DNA from: an uncultured Lachnospiraceae bacterium
Lineage (GTDB): Bacteria; Bacillota; Clostridia; Lachnospirales; Lachnospiraceae
Reading direction: 5' to 3'
NCBI GenBank assembly: GCA_947626985.1
Contig: CANQUG010000003.1
Span: forward strand, 62,001-126,000
Length of the DNA: 64,000 nucleotides
Part shown: positions 53,036 to 61,299 of the stretch, piece by piece
Layout of the letters: each line of letters starts with the position of its first letter
Numbering within the stretch: position 1 is the stretch's first letter
Notes under the pieces: generated by a model
What the model was told of the DNA's origin: nothing
Database searches by the model: none
What the model saw: the letters and a program-made list of their open reading frames with translations, nothing else
Program-made: the position numbers and the translations under genes

Positions 53036-53908
53036 ATGCATGATATATGGAATCCGTGGCACGGCTGCATAAAGTGCAGCGAGGGCTGCCAGCATTGCTA
53101 TATGTATTTTCTTGACCGCGTCCGTGACCGAAACGGCGCGGATATTTACAAAACGAAATCCGGCTTCACCTATCCCATTCAAAAGAACAGAAACGGCGGT
53201 TATAAAATCCAGAGCGGCGAGCTGATCCGTGTCTGTATGACCTCGGATTTCTTTCTGGAGGAGGCGGACGAGTGGCGTGATGAGGCGTGGGAACTGATGC
53301 GTGAGCGCAGCGATGTGAAATTCTTTCTTCTTACAAAGCGTCCTCAGAGAGTAAAGGACTGCCTGCCGAAAGACTGGAGCGGCGGCTGGGAGAACATCTT
53401 TTTCAATGTCACCTGTGAAAACCAGCGCAGAGCCGACGAGCGTATCCCACTCCTCCTCGAATTGCCGTTCAGACACAAAGGTATTATGTGCGCGCCTTTT
53501 ATCGGCGCTGTCAGTATTGAAAAATACCTCGATGACGGACAGATCGAACAGGTCATTTGCGGCGGAGAGAATTACGACGGCGCAAGACCGTGTAACTTTG
53601 ATTGGGTAAAAAGCCTGCGGGCGGAATGTGCAGCGCACAACATCACATTCTGCTTTATCGAAACCGGGACGGTATTCATCAAAGACGGCAAGCGTTATCA
53701 CTTGCCGAAAAAACAGATTCAAAGCGAAATGGCTTATAAATCAGGCATGAATTTCGCAGGAAAACCGATAGAGTGGCGGCTGACAGATCATTTCGGCATG
53801 GAAATTCCCAAAGAGCATCTGTATGTTCCGCACTATCGGAAAAATTGCGGGCATTGCGGCAGTCGTTTAATATGCAATGGATGCTCTGACTGCGGAAAAT
53901 GTCAATAA
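53036..53908 (+). CDS. Gp37/Gp68-family protein (DUF5131), Cys-rich
   Basis: This is a 290-residue protein of the phage Gp37/Gp68 (DUF5131) family. It begins MHDIWNPWHGC with a Cys cluster CIKCSEGCQHCY that recalls radical-SAM metal sites. LLTKRPQRVKDCLP and VICGGENYDGARPC follow. The tail has a zinc-ribbon-like CGHCGSRLICNGCSDCGKC. The biochemical role is unknown; relatives occur in phages and beside a three-Cys-motif partner, which I do not see here. It opens the accessory region. The 390-bp gap upstream has a weak TTGAAG/TATGCT promoter near 52840. Confidence 0.88.
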   Translation: MHDIWNPWHGCIKCSEGCQHCYMYFLDRVRDRNGADIYKTKSGFTYPIQKNRNGGYKIQSGELIRVCMTSDFFLEEADEWRDEAWELMRERSDVKFFLLTKRPQRVKDCLPKDWSGGWENIFFNVTCENQRRADERIPLLLELPFRHKGIMCAPFIGAVSIEKYLDDGQIEQVICGGENYDGARPCNFDWVKSLRAECAAHNITFCFIETGTVFIKDGKRYHLPKKQIQSEMAYKSGMNFAGKPIEWRLTDHFGMEIPKEHLYVPHYRKNCGHCGSRLICNGCSDCGKCQ

Positions 53909-54042
53909 TAGTATGTAATGAACCAGATATCGCGTATTTTGAACATAAATAGAATATTTCTTCACCTTTTGTGTTCGTTTATATTGATTTTTTCCGTTTT
54001 TTCGCATATACTAAAAAAAACAGATGCAAAGGAGGCATGCTT

Positions 54043-54342
54043 ATGGCACAGGCAACATTCAGTGTCCGCATGGACGAAGTATTAAAAAAACAATTTGACG
54101 AATTATGCCGCGAATTCGGTATGAACGCTTCCACCGCAATCAATGTATTTGCGAGAGCCGTTGTAAGACAACGCAAAATTCCTTTTGAAATTTCTTCTCC
54201 TGAATCAGATGTCACCAGAGAGGGCGCCATGCAGGCATTTACGGCTTTACGGGCACAGGCCAAAAATAACGGCGTTGCTGACATGAGTCTGGATGATATA
54301 AACAATGAGATCAATCTCACCCGAATGGAGATTGAAGCATGA
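54043..54342 (+). CDS. RelB/DinJ-family antitoxin
   Basis: This is a 99-residue ribbon-helix-helix protein (ATFSVRMDEVLKKQFDELCRE, then GMNASTAINVFARAVVRQ), the pattern of RelB/DinJ antitoxins that bind DNA and neutralise the toxin. I start at the ATG at 54043, which has AAAGGAGG seven bases upstream. It overlaps the next gene by four bases (ATGA). Its usual partner would be a RelE/YafQ toxin, so pairing with a PIN-domain protein is less common. Confidence 0.9.
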   Translation: MAQATFSVRMDEVLKKQFDELCREFGMNASTAINVFARAVVRQRKIPFEISSPESDVTREGAMQAFTALRAQAKNNGVADMSLDDINNEINLTRMEIEA

Positions 54343-54752
54343 TTTGCTGCGCAGTCATTGACACCAATGTGCTCGTTTCAGCATTGTTGTCCAGCAAGGA
54401 TGATACCGCTACCGTTCAGGTGTTAGGTAAGATAATTACCGGCGAGATTACTCCTGTCTACAGCAATGCCATTACAAAAGAATATCGGGAAGTGTTATCA
54501 CGAAAAAAGTTTGGTTTCTCTGGAGATTTAATCGAATACTTACTGTCCGCTTTTGAGAAATTTGGCATATTGGTTGACCCCTCCCCTTCCGGTATCACCC
54601 TTCCGGATATGAAAAATGTACCATTCTATAAAGTAGTACTTGAGAAGCGCGATGACAATGCGTATCTCGTTACTGGAAACATCAAACATTTTCCCCAAAA
54701 GCCGTTTATTGTGACTCCACGAGAACTTCTCGATATACTAAACAGCGAATAG
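54339..54752 (+). CDS. PIN-domain toxin of a type II toxin-antitoxin pair
   Basis: This is a 137-residue PIN ribonuclease (COG1569-like). The first acidic residue is in AVIDTNVLVSALLS, EYREVLSRKKFGF is the second block, and RDDNAYLVTGNIKHFP carries the later acids. It would cut RNA when the antitoxin is degraded. It is translationally coupled to the RelB-like gene. Confidence 0.9.
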   Translation: MICCAVIDTNVLVSALLSSKDDTATVQVLGKIITGEITPVYSNAITKEYREVLSRKKFGFSGDLIEYLLSAFEKFGILVDPSPSGITLPDMKNVPFYKVVLEKRDDNAYLVTGNIKHFPQKPFIVTPRELLDILNSE

Positions 54753-54779
54753 CAAAATCATATAAAATCCGGGACAAAA

Positions 54780-55005
54780 TTTTATCAATGAAAATGTTAA
54801 AGAAATACTGGACTTTGATTATAGCATTTTTAAACTCACACAAAATAGATGCCATGGCTATTGTTTCATGCATTTTTAAAAACGATGATTTCTAAATATA
54901 CTGAAAACCAATGATTTGTCTCTGCCGGAACCGTTTTTTGCAGAATGTGAAAAACAATCCTCTGCCAGTAAAACCTATCTCTTTGAAAAGCAGAGCGCTT
55001 TTTTG
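54780..55005 (+). pseudogene. Remnant of an AbiE locus
   Basis: The stretch 54825-54905 repeats the upstream region of abiEi (56362-56445; ATGGCTATTGTTTC is shared). It is followed directly by 54917-55003, which translates as a piece like the AbiEi C-terminus (FFAECEKQSSASKTYLFEKQ; compare FFTECEKRSSASKTYLFEKQ in the intact gene). The centre of the gene is missing. It fills the gap between the PIN gene and the GNAT gene. Confidence 0.7.
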
Positions 55006-55045
55006 ATATACTCATAGAAAAATCAATATTTGTGGAGGAATACTC

Positions 55046-55513
55046 ATGAAAATAAGAAAGTTACAGGAAAAGGACGCAGGGGAGGTTTCCGCATTGATTG
55101 CGGCAACGCTCCGGACTACGAATATTAAGGATTATTCAGCAGAATACATCGAAAACCAAATTAAAATATTGCAGCCTCAAAATATTTGGGAGAGAGCGAG
55201 CTGGACGCATTTCTACGTTTTTTGCGAGGACGAAAAAATAGTTGGATGCGGGGCAATTGGTCCTTTCTGGGACAAAACAGATGAGAGCAGTCTGTTTACT
55301 ATTTTTGTCCTGCCTGAATACCAGGGACAGGGGATCGGCAGGAAAATCATTCAAACGCTCGAAGAAGATGAATACTTTTTAAGAGCAAAGCGGATAGAAA
55401 TCCCAGCTTCAATCACAGCTGTGCTATTCTATCGTAAAATGGGTTACGATTATAAAAACGGAATCACCACGCCGGATGCAGAGGGGTTGTTTCGATTGGA
55501 GAAATTTCGGTAG
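55046..55513 (+). CDS. GNAT-family N-acetyltransferase
   Basis: This is a 155-residue acetyltransferase with the acetyl-CoA loop FVLPEYQGQGIGRKII. The start MKIRKLQEKDAGEVSALI is typical, and TGGAGG lies nine bases upstream. The substrate is unknown. The upstream 50 bp (AAAAGCAGAGCGCTTTTTTG, then AGAAAAATC) recur upstream of the methyltransferase at 58513. Its 3' end overlaps the antisense remnant of a PIN gene. Confidence 0.88.
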   Translation: MKIRKLQEKDAGEVSALIAATLRTTNIKDYSAEYIENQIKILQPQNIWERASWTHFYVFCEDEKIVGCGAIGPFWDKTDESSLFTIFVLPEYQGQGIGRKIIQTLEEDEYFLRAKRIEIPASITAVLFYRKMGYDYKNGITTPDAEGLFRLEKFR

Positions 55514-55583
55514 CTTGAGCGGCCCTGACGTTTGGGAAAAGTACCGCTGAAATAATGATGTTGGTATCAAGCATAATTTTCAT
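55463..55583 (-). pseudogene. Truncated PIN-domain toxin gene
   Basis: The ATG at 55583 overlaps the stop of the AbrB-type antitoxin (ATGA), as in an intact toxin-antitoxin operon. The product starts MKIMLDTNIIISAVLFPNV, a clear PIN N-terminus. After about 24 codons it runs into sequence antisense to the GNAT gene and stops at 55463. The rest of the toxin is missing. Confidence 0.8.
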
Positions 55584-55855
55584 TCAGTGTTTTCCTCCCG
55601 GCGTGAATTGGTAATCCAGTTTGCTGCATCTTCTTCTGAAGCAAATCCAGCCAAATCTGCATGGCCTCTCATTTGCTCCTGAAATTTCTGCATGGCATAG
55701 ACAGCAGAATTGATTATGCGAACGGAACCGTTTTCTACGATGAACGTCACTCGATCACCCGTAGAAACCCCAAGAACCGCGCGGATATTTTTGGGAATGG
55801 TTACTTGCCCTTTCGACATTACCCTTGCATCATTTACCAATATGTTTTCAAACAT
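55580..55855 (-). CDS. AbrB/MazE/SpoVT-family antitoxin, orphaned
   Basis: This is a 91-residue protein with a SpoVT/AbrB swapped-hairpin DNA-binding domain (MSKGQVTIPKNIRAVLGVSTGD) and a helical C-terminal part for toxin binding. It would have paired with the PIN toxin that is now truncated. It may still repress its own promoter. Upstream, 55860-56130 contains a near-perfect 19-bp palindrome AAGTAGGGATTCCCTACTT at 55973-55991 and no gene I can support. Confidence 0.88.
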   Translation of the reverse strand: MFENILVNDARVMSKGQVTIPKNIRAVLGVSTGDRVTFIVENGSVRIINSAVYAMQKFQEQMRGHADLAGFASEEDAANWITNSRREENTE

Positions 55856-56137
55856 AATAAAATCCTCCTCTATAAACGTATGTTTATATCTGACTCAGAC
55901 TGTCGGATGCCAGTGCTGTCATCCACTCACTTCGTTCGTGGGACAGTACTAGGCTCCTCTATATAAGTAGGGAAGTAGGGATTCCCTACTTGATATTATA
56001 TGCTTGAAATCCTGATTTTACAACATGGAAATATAAAAAATTCATAATTCCCCTGATTCCCGTTTGCTGCTGAGGCATCAAATCCGTCCGCAGCATTTGT
56101 CCATCCGCAAGCTGGAGTTTGAAAGGGACTAAAGTTC

Positions 56138-56281
56138 ATGAAGAATGCTCTCCCCGGCGCAGGTGTTACGATCTCCAGCCAAAGCGAATGGCGTATGCCC
56201 GCACCTAACAGTGGAACAGGACAAACTGCTGTCAGCAACACCTGCGGAGGAGCTGCTTTCACTCCCTATGCTCCAGCCTGA
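56138..56281 (+). other. Possible 47-residue ORF of unknown function
   Basis: An ATG with AAAGGGA ten bases upstream opens a frame that is Gly/Ala/Thr/Pro-rich and contains one Cys (SNTCGGAAFTPYAPA at the end). I do not recognise it. It is in an otherwise gene-free 640-bp stretch between the AbrB gene and abiEi, so it may be a chance frame or a remnant. Confidence 0.25.
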
Positions 56282-56494
56282 AAATATAAACTGGTGTCAA
56301 GTTAGAACAGAAAATTTAAAATCGTCTGTTGTTCTTCCTATTGACCTGGATTGTACCATTTTTAAAATCACGCAAAACAGATGCTATGGCTATTGTTTCG
56401 TGCGTTTCTAAAAATGGTAATTTCTAAATATGATCAAAACCATTGTACTTTCTCCTGTTTTGCGTTAAAATAAAAATAGAAGGGAGGCTATGCA

Positions 56495-57259
56495 ATGGAA
56501 CGATACAGGGAGCTTGCAGCTTTGCGCTGTTTTACGCATAAAGATATGGTTCAGCTCACCGGATCAGAGAGTGCGGCGGCATGGCAGATAAAGGATTATC
56601 TGCAAAAAGGATACATTGAGCGTGTACGCCGCGACTTGTACGCGGTCATCAGCATGGAAACAGGACAGGCAATCCCAAATCGCTATCAGATTGCTTCCCG
56701 CGTGGCAGACGACGCTTGTGTGTCTCACCACAGTGCCTTTGAATATTACGGATATAGTAATCAGGTTTTTTATGATGTGTATTTCGCTACCGAAAAACGC
56801 GTCCGTCCGTTCTGCTATGACGATGTAAATTACTGCCCGATGATCTGCCGGGGAAATGCAGGCATTATAGAAACGGATACCGGCATCCGTGTGACTTCTT
56901 TGGAGCAGACCGTTATAGACAGCATAGCGGATTTTGAAAAGATCGGCGGTCTGGAAGAATTGCTGCGCTGCCTCCTCCTGATCCCTTCGCTTGACCCCAA
57001 TAAACTGCTTACCGCACTGGAGCTTTACGGCCGGAGTCAGTTATATCAAAAAGCCGGGTATATTCTTGAAGCACTGAAAGATGGACCATCTTTGCCGGAA
57101 TATTTTTTTACAGAATGCGAAAAGCGGTCCTCTGCCAGTAAAACTTATCTTTTTGAAAAGCAGGGCGACTTCGTCCTTCATAGCAGATGGAAACTGTTCG
57201 CTCCAAAAGATTTGAAAGCTATCGTGGATAAGGGGGTGACTGACTATGATGCGATTTGA
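56495..57259 (+). CDS. abiEi: AbiEi antitoxin of a type IV toxin-antitoxin system
   Basis: This is a 254-residue protein with an N-terminal winged helix (FTHKDMVQLTGSESAAAWQ, then YIERVRRDLYAVISMETG) and a C-terminal AbiEi domain (VSHHSAFEYYGYSNQVFYDV, TDTGIRVTSLEQTVIDSI). AbiEi represses the operon and counteracts AbiEii; together they can give abortive infection of phage. AAGGGAGG precedes the start by six bases or so. It overlaps abiEii by fourteen bases. Confidence 0.93.
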   Translation: MERYRELAALRCFTHKDMVQLTGSESAAAWQIKDYLQKGYIERVRRDLYAVISMETGQAIPNRYQIASRVADDACVSHHSAFEYYGYSNQVFYDVYFATEKRVRPFCYDDVNYCPMICRGNAGIIETDTGIRVTSLEQTVIDSIADFEKIGGLEELLRCLLLIPSLDPNKLLTALELYGRSQLYQKAGYILEALKDGPSLPEYFFTECEKRSSASKTYLFEKQGDFVLHSRWKLFAPKDLKAIVDKGVTDYDAI

Positions 57260-58223
57260 CCGTATTACGCTTGGCAGGCAGGCCAAAGAACTCGGCTTTG
57301 TCCGCGATACTTTTGAAAAGGTCTGTCGGCTTGCGGACGTTCTTGCTTTCATGGAAAACGATCCGCTGCTTGCGGACAGCCTCGCGTTAAAGGGCGGCAC
57401 AGCGATCAATCTGACGATTTTTGATCTCCCCCGCTTGTCGGTTGATATAGATCTTGATTTTTCAAAAGATGTATCAAGAGAATCTATGCTGGCAGAGCGC
57501 GAACAAATCAAGGAACATATACAAAAATATATGGTGGCATCCGGCTATACGTTCGGTCTGAAATCAAAGCAATATCATGCACTGGATTCCTTTGTATATG
57601 AATATGTGAATGCTGGAGGAATGAAAGATAACCTGAAAATAGAGATCAATTATATGCTGCGCTGCCATGTGCTGCCTGTTTCCCGCAGACCGGTTCATTT
57701 GCCGTGGAACGGTCAGAAACTTACGGTACTTAGTGTTGATCCGTTGGAGATTTTCTCTGCAAAAACGGTCGCTCTCTTAAACCGGGCGGCTCCGCGGGAT
57801 CTCTATGATATGTTCAATATGCAAAAATACGGATTGTTTGGCGAGACGCAGAATCAGCTTTTCAGAAAGTGTATTATGTTCTACGCTGCGATTGCTTCGG
57901 AAACCGTGCCGGAACACTTTGATCTTGACAGTATCGGCAACATATCCGCACAAAGAGTCAAGACAGATCTTATACCTGTGCTGCGCCGTGAAGAACGCTT
58001 TAATCAAGCTTCTGCACAAAAACAGGTAAAAGATTATTTAGCCGACATTCTTAAACCGGAAGATATGGAATTGTCCTTCTGGCGGACCTTTGCAGAGAAA
58101 AAATATCAGCCGGATCTTTTGTTTAACGACACCGATATTCTCTCACGTATTGAACATCACCCGATGGCATTATGGAAATGCGGCAGGCGAATATCAAGAC
58201 AAAAAGATATAACCCAACCATAA
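57246..58223 (+). CDS. abiEii: AbiEii nucleotidyltransferase toxin
   Basis: This is a 325-residue nucleotidyltransferase (DUF1814 family). The catalytic core is LKGGTAINLTIFDLPRLSVD followed by IDLDFS, and the second block is KIEINYMLR. The motif that binds the nucleotide is VDPLEIFSAKTVALLNRAAP. Toxins of this kind transfer nucleotides to tRNA or similar targets and stop growth when not balanced by AbiEi. The start has AAGGGGG upstream. Confidence 0.92.
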   Translation: MMRFDRITLGRQAKELGFVRDTFEKVCRLADVLAFMENDPLLADSLALKGGTAINLTIFDLPRLSVDIDLDFSKDVSRESMLAEREQIKEHIQKYMVASGYTFGLKSKQYHALDSFVYEYVNAGGMKDNLKIEINYMLRCHVLPVSRRPVHLPWNGQKLTVLSVDPLEIFSAKTVALLNRAAPRDLYDMFNMQKYGLFGETQNQLFRKCIMFYAAIASETVPEHFDLDSIGNISAQRVKTDLIPVLRREERFNQASAQKQVKDYLADILKPEDMELSFWRTFAEKKYQPDLLFNDTDILSRIEHHPMALWKCGRRISRQKDITQP

Positions 58224-58456
58224 AGGGTATTGAATATCAAAAGTGATGCGCAATAACCACAACATTCCCGGCATAGTAAAATATTTATCGGATCATTTAT
58301 TGATTCAGAATCGATTCTCATAACACGATTGAAACAATCTGCTATAAACCGCGTCTATTCTTTTAGCGCCAACACATTTATCAGTATTTATACGGATCGA
58401 ATTTGTGTCTATCAGCGGACTGATGCCGGAAATTGAACTGGAAGACATTATGATAG

Positions 58457-58506
58457 GAAAAGCAGAGCGCTTTTTTGTATACTCAAAGAAAAATCGGCAT
58501 TTTGGA
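58457..58506. repeat. Upstream repeat shared with the GNAT gene at 55046
   Basis: AAAAGCAGAGCGCTTTTTTG followed by ATACTCAAAGAAAAATC and GGAGGA matches 54989-55040 closely. The shared stretch lies directly upstream of two unrelated genes (GNAT and methyltransferase). The rest of 58224-58456 shows no gene. Confidence 0.7.
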
Positions 58507-58512
58507 GGAAAT

Positions 58513-59294
58513 ATGAGCTATATTGAAGATTATTACAATGGTTATGATGAGGAAGGGCGGCTGCTTTCCCGGCATGGACAGGTCGAATATCTGACCACGA
58601 TGAAATATATCCGCGAGTGTCTTGCGGGAGTGTCGGAACCGAAAATCCTGGAGGTGGGCGCGGGAACAGGGCGGTACAGCGTGACGCTGGCAAAGCAGGG
58701 CTATCGGATGACAGCCGTGGAACTGATCGCGCACAATCTGGAACTGCTCCGATCCAAACTGGACGGTTCAGAGCAGCTCACGACTATACAGGGCAACGCA
58801 CTGGATCTGTCGGCTTTGCCGGACGGCGCTTATGATCTGACGATGCTGCTGGGGCCAATGTATCACCTGTACACACGGGAAAACAAGCTCAGAGCCCTTG
58901 CCGAGGCGGTACGGGTGACAACGCCCGGCGGATATATCCTGGCTGCCTATTGCATGAATGAGCCGACGGTTATCCAGTATATCTTTGGACAGCGCCATCT
59001 GCAGGAGGTGCTGGAGCGGAACTGATCGCGCCGGACTGGCACTGCGTCAGCGAGCCGAAGGAAATTTTTGAACTGGCAAGAACAGAGGATATTGCGTCTT
59101 TGGATGCGGAGTTTTCGGTGGAGAGGATCAAACTGGTCGCCACAGACGGCGCGACGAACTATAACCGGGAACTTATCGACGCCATGGACGATGACACCTT
59201 CGCCAAGTGGATGGACTATCATTTTGCGATCTGCGAACGGCCCGATTTGATTGGAGCATCCCATCATACTTTGGATATCATTCGAAAGATTTGA
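58513..59294 (+). pseudogene. SAM-dependent methyltransferase, frameshifted
   Basis: The first frame gives 170 residues with the SAM motif ILEVGAGTGRYSVTLAKQ. It then ends at a TGA at 59023 just after HLQEVLER. In the next frame the expected C-terminus follows at once (LIAPDWHCVSEPKEIF ... ASHHTLDIIRK) up to 59294. Restoring one G in the CGGAAC stretch near 59018 would join both parts. This may be a real inactivation or a sequencing error. The start has GGAGGA upstream. Confidence 0.8.
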
Positions 59295-59477
59295 TAACTT
59301 CCGGCATCCTGTTTTGTACTTACGCCGGAATGATCCTGTCCACTGGAATCGGAACATGCTGCCGTAAAAGCAGAACCATATCCCGGGCGATGGACACACA
59401 TATCGATATTTCTGATACGAGCCAAAGAAATGTACCGGATAACAGGATGATCAGGATTTTGGAGAGGTAAAATAAAG

Positions 59478-59939
59478 ATGAGCGAAATTGTATTTTTAAG
59501 ATGCGACGGGAATCACAAAGATTTTATAGAAAACTGCAGGTTACTTGACGCGGACCTGGATTTGCGGGTTGGAAAAATAATTAAACGAGATAAGTACGCG
59601 CAATATAACCTGACTGATAAAATACACGAAGCGATAGTTGTTTATCGGGGCAGTCATCCGATTGGCGGCGGTTCGATACGTCCTTATGATGAAAATACAG
59701 CAGAGCTGAAAAGAGTGTTTGTCATACCAGCTGAACAGGGAAAGGGCATAGGGACAGAGTTGGTTTCTAAACTGACAGAGTGGGCAAAAGAACTGGGATA
59801 TAAGAAAATGATTTTGGAAACAGGAGAACTTTTGACGGAATCCTGTCATGTATATTCAAAGTTAGGATTTGAGCGAATTCCTAATTATGGCGCGTATGCA
59901 GATATGCCGGAATCTCTTTGTATGGGAAAAGAATTGTAA
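59478..59939 (+). CDS. GNAT-family N-acetyltransferase
   Basis: This is a 153-residue acetyltransferase whose acetyl-CoA motif is [39 protein letters not shown] is the preceding beta-strand region. The start has GGAGAGG about ten bases upstream. The substrate is unknown. The 183 bp before it (59295-59477) hold no supported gene. Confidence 0.88.
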   Translation: MSEIVFLRCDGNHKDFIENCRLLDADLDLRVGKIIKRDKYAQYNLTDKIHEAIVVYRGSHPIGGGSIRPYDENTAELKRVFVIPAEQGKGIGTELVSKLTEWAKELGYKKMILETGELLTESCHVYSKLGFERIPNYGAYADMPESLCMGKEL

Positions 59940-60161
59940 ATCGAAACAGACGAATCTTCGTTTGCCGAGCAGTAATGAGAGAGAAACACCGATATTGAGG
60001 TCATCAAATTTCACAAAATGTTCGCTTTTTTTTCATTTTGCCCTATTGAATCTGAAACCTGAAATCGATACAATAAAAATATAGACTTCAGATAAACAAA
60101 CGAACTCCCTGTGATTTAAAAAAATTCCGAAAGACTGACAGAAGCGAGGTGCAAACTGCTC

Positions 60162-61079
60162 ATGAACATCAATAATATTAATTTTACATCCTTTATCCGT
60201 GTGGCTGAAGCAGGCAGCTTTAACAAGGCTGCCGAGGATTTATATATCACTTCCACCGCGCTGATAAAGCAGATCAATATGCTGGAAAACGATCTGGGCG
60301 TGCACCTTTTTGAACGGACGCATCGGGGGCTGACCCTGACGAAAGCAGGCGAATCTCTTTATAAAGACGCCAAGTACATCACGGAATACTGCCGGGAAAC
60401 CATCGCGCGTGCCAGAAGCGCGGAGCTTCAGCAGGATCAGGTGATCCGTATCGGCATTTCTCCCATTATGCCCGCTCAAATGCTGATGAATCTCTGGCCG
60501 AAAATTCATGAATATTGCTCCGATGTGAGCTTTAAGCTGGTTCCGTTCGAAAATACCACGGACAATGCCAGAGAAATTCTGAAAAACCTGGGGCAGAATA
60601 TTGACGTGGTTACCGGCTTTGCGGACGAACTTCTCATGAGCCAGCGAAACTGTCAGGGACTGCTGATCGAAAACGAGCCGCTTTGCTGCGCAGTGTCCAT
60701 CTATCACCCGCTGGCATCAAAAGAGAAACTGACGGTGCAGGATTTATATGGAAAAAACCTGATGATGATCCATCGCGGATGGTGCCGTCATATGGACGAC
60801 CTGAGGGATGATCTGACGGAACACCATCCGCAGATCAACCTGGTGAATTTTGATCTGTACGATGTGGGCGTTTTCAATCAGTGTGAGGAAAACAAAGATA
60901 TTCTGGTAGTCATCAAAAGCTGGAATATGGTGCATCCGCTGATGCGCGTGATCCCGGTAGAATGGGATCATGTCATGCCTGTGGGAATTCTATACTCGCC
61001 CAGGCCGACAGAGGTCGTCCGCCGCTTCCTTTCCGCACTGGAAAGGGTGCTGTCCTCTCCCCAAGAAAATATCCGGTAA
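60162..61079 (+). CDS. LysR-family transcriptional regulator
   Basis: This is a 305-residue regulator with an N-terminal LysR helix-turn-helix (FIRVAEAGSFNKAAEDLYIT, then ALIKQINMLENDLGVHLFER) and a periplasmic-binding-like effector domain. Such regulators often control adjacent redox genes, and the cupin remnant and flavodoxin beyond the AAA gene may be its old targets. An inverted repeat ATAACC-CGA-GGTTAT sits at its stop codon (61079-61093). Confidence 0.93.
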   Translation: MNINNINFTSFIRVAEAGSFNKAAEDLYITSTALIKQINMLENDLGVHLFERTHRGLTLTKAGESLYKDAKYITEYCRETIARARSAELQQDQVIRIGISPIMPAQMLMNLWPKIHEYCSDVSFKLVPFENTTDNAREILKNLGQNIDVVTGFADELLMSQRNCQGLLIENEPLCCAVSIYHPLASKEKLTVQDLYGKNLMMIHRGWCRHMDDLRDDLTEHHPQINLVNFDLYDVGVFNQCEENKDILVVIKSWNMVHPLMRVIPVEWDHVMPVGILYSPRPTEVVRRFLSALERVLSSPQENIR

Positions 61080-61105
61080 TAACCCGAGGTTATAGCTAAT
61101 CTGTC
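61079..61105. repeat. Inverted repeat and left copy of a flanking 18-bp direct repeat
   Basis: ATAACCCGAGGTTAT (61079-61093) is a 6-bp-arm palindrome. GGTTATAGCTAATCTGTC (61088-61105) recurs as GGTTACAGTTAATCTGTC at 63283-63300, with 16 of 18 bases identical. The two copies bracket the AAA/PD-(D/E)XK gene. Confidence 0.5.
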
Positions 61106-61299
61106 AAAGCGGTAAGCTGTGCGTACTCTTCATCGAAAATACGGCCGAACCATGCAGGGCACATATAAAGCAATGGCCAAAGGCGTGAAAGCTTCCTGGA
61201 CTTCGTGAAAAATATCCTGTTGTACAAAAAGCAGAGCTGCCGCTCTGGCAGATCGACAATCTTCCTTTGCAACAGCTCTTTTTTTTATTTACAGACAAC

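Noticed and set aside
55860-56262. An 88-codon minus-strand ORF upstream of the AbrB gene
   Set aside because: No ribosome binding site and no recognisable family; composition is like the surrounding non-coding sequence.
59207-59470. An 87-codon ORF between the methyltransferase and the second GNAT gene
   Set aside because: It overlaps the end of the frameshifted methyltransferase in another frame and shows no family features.
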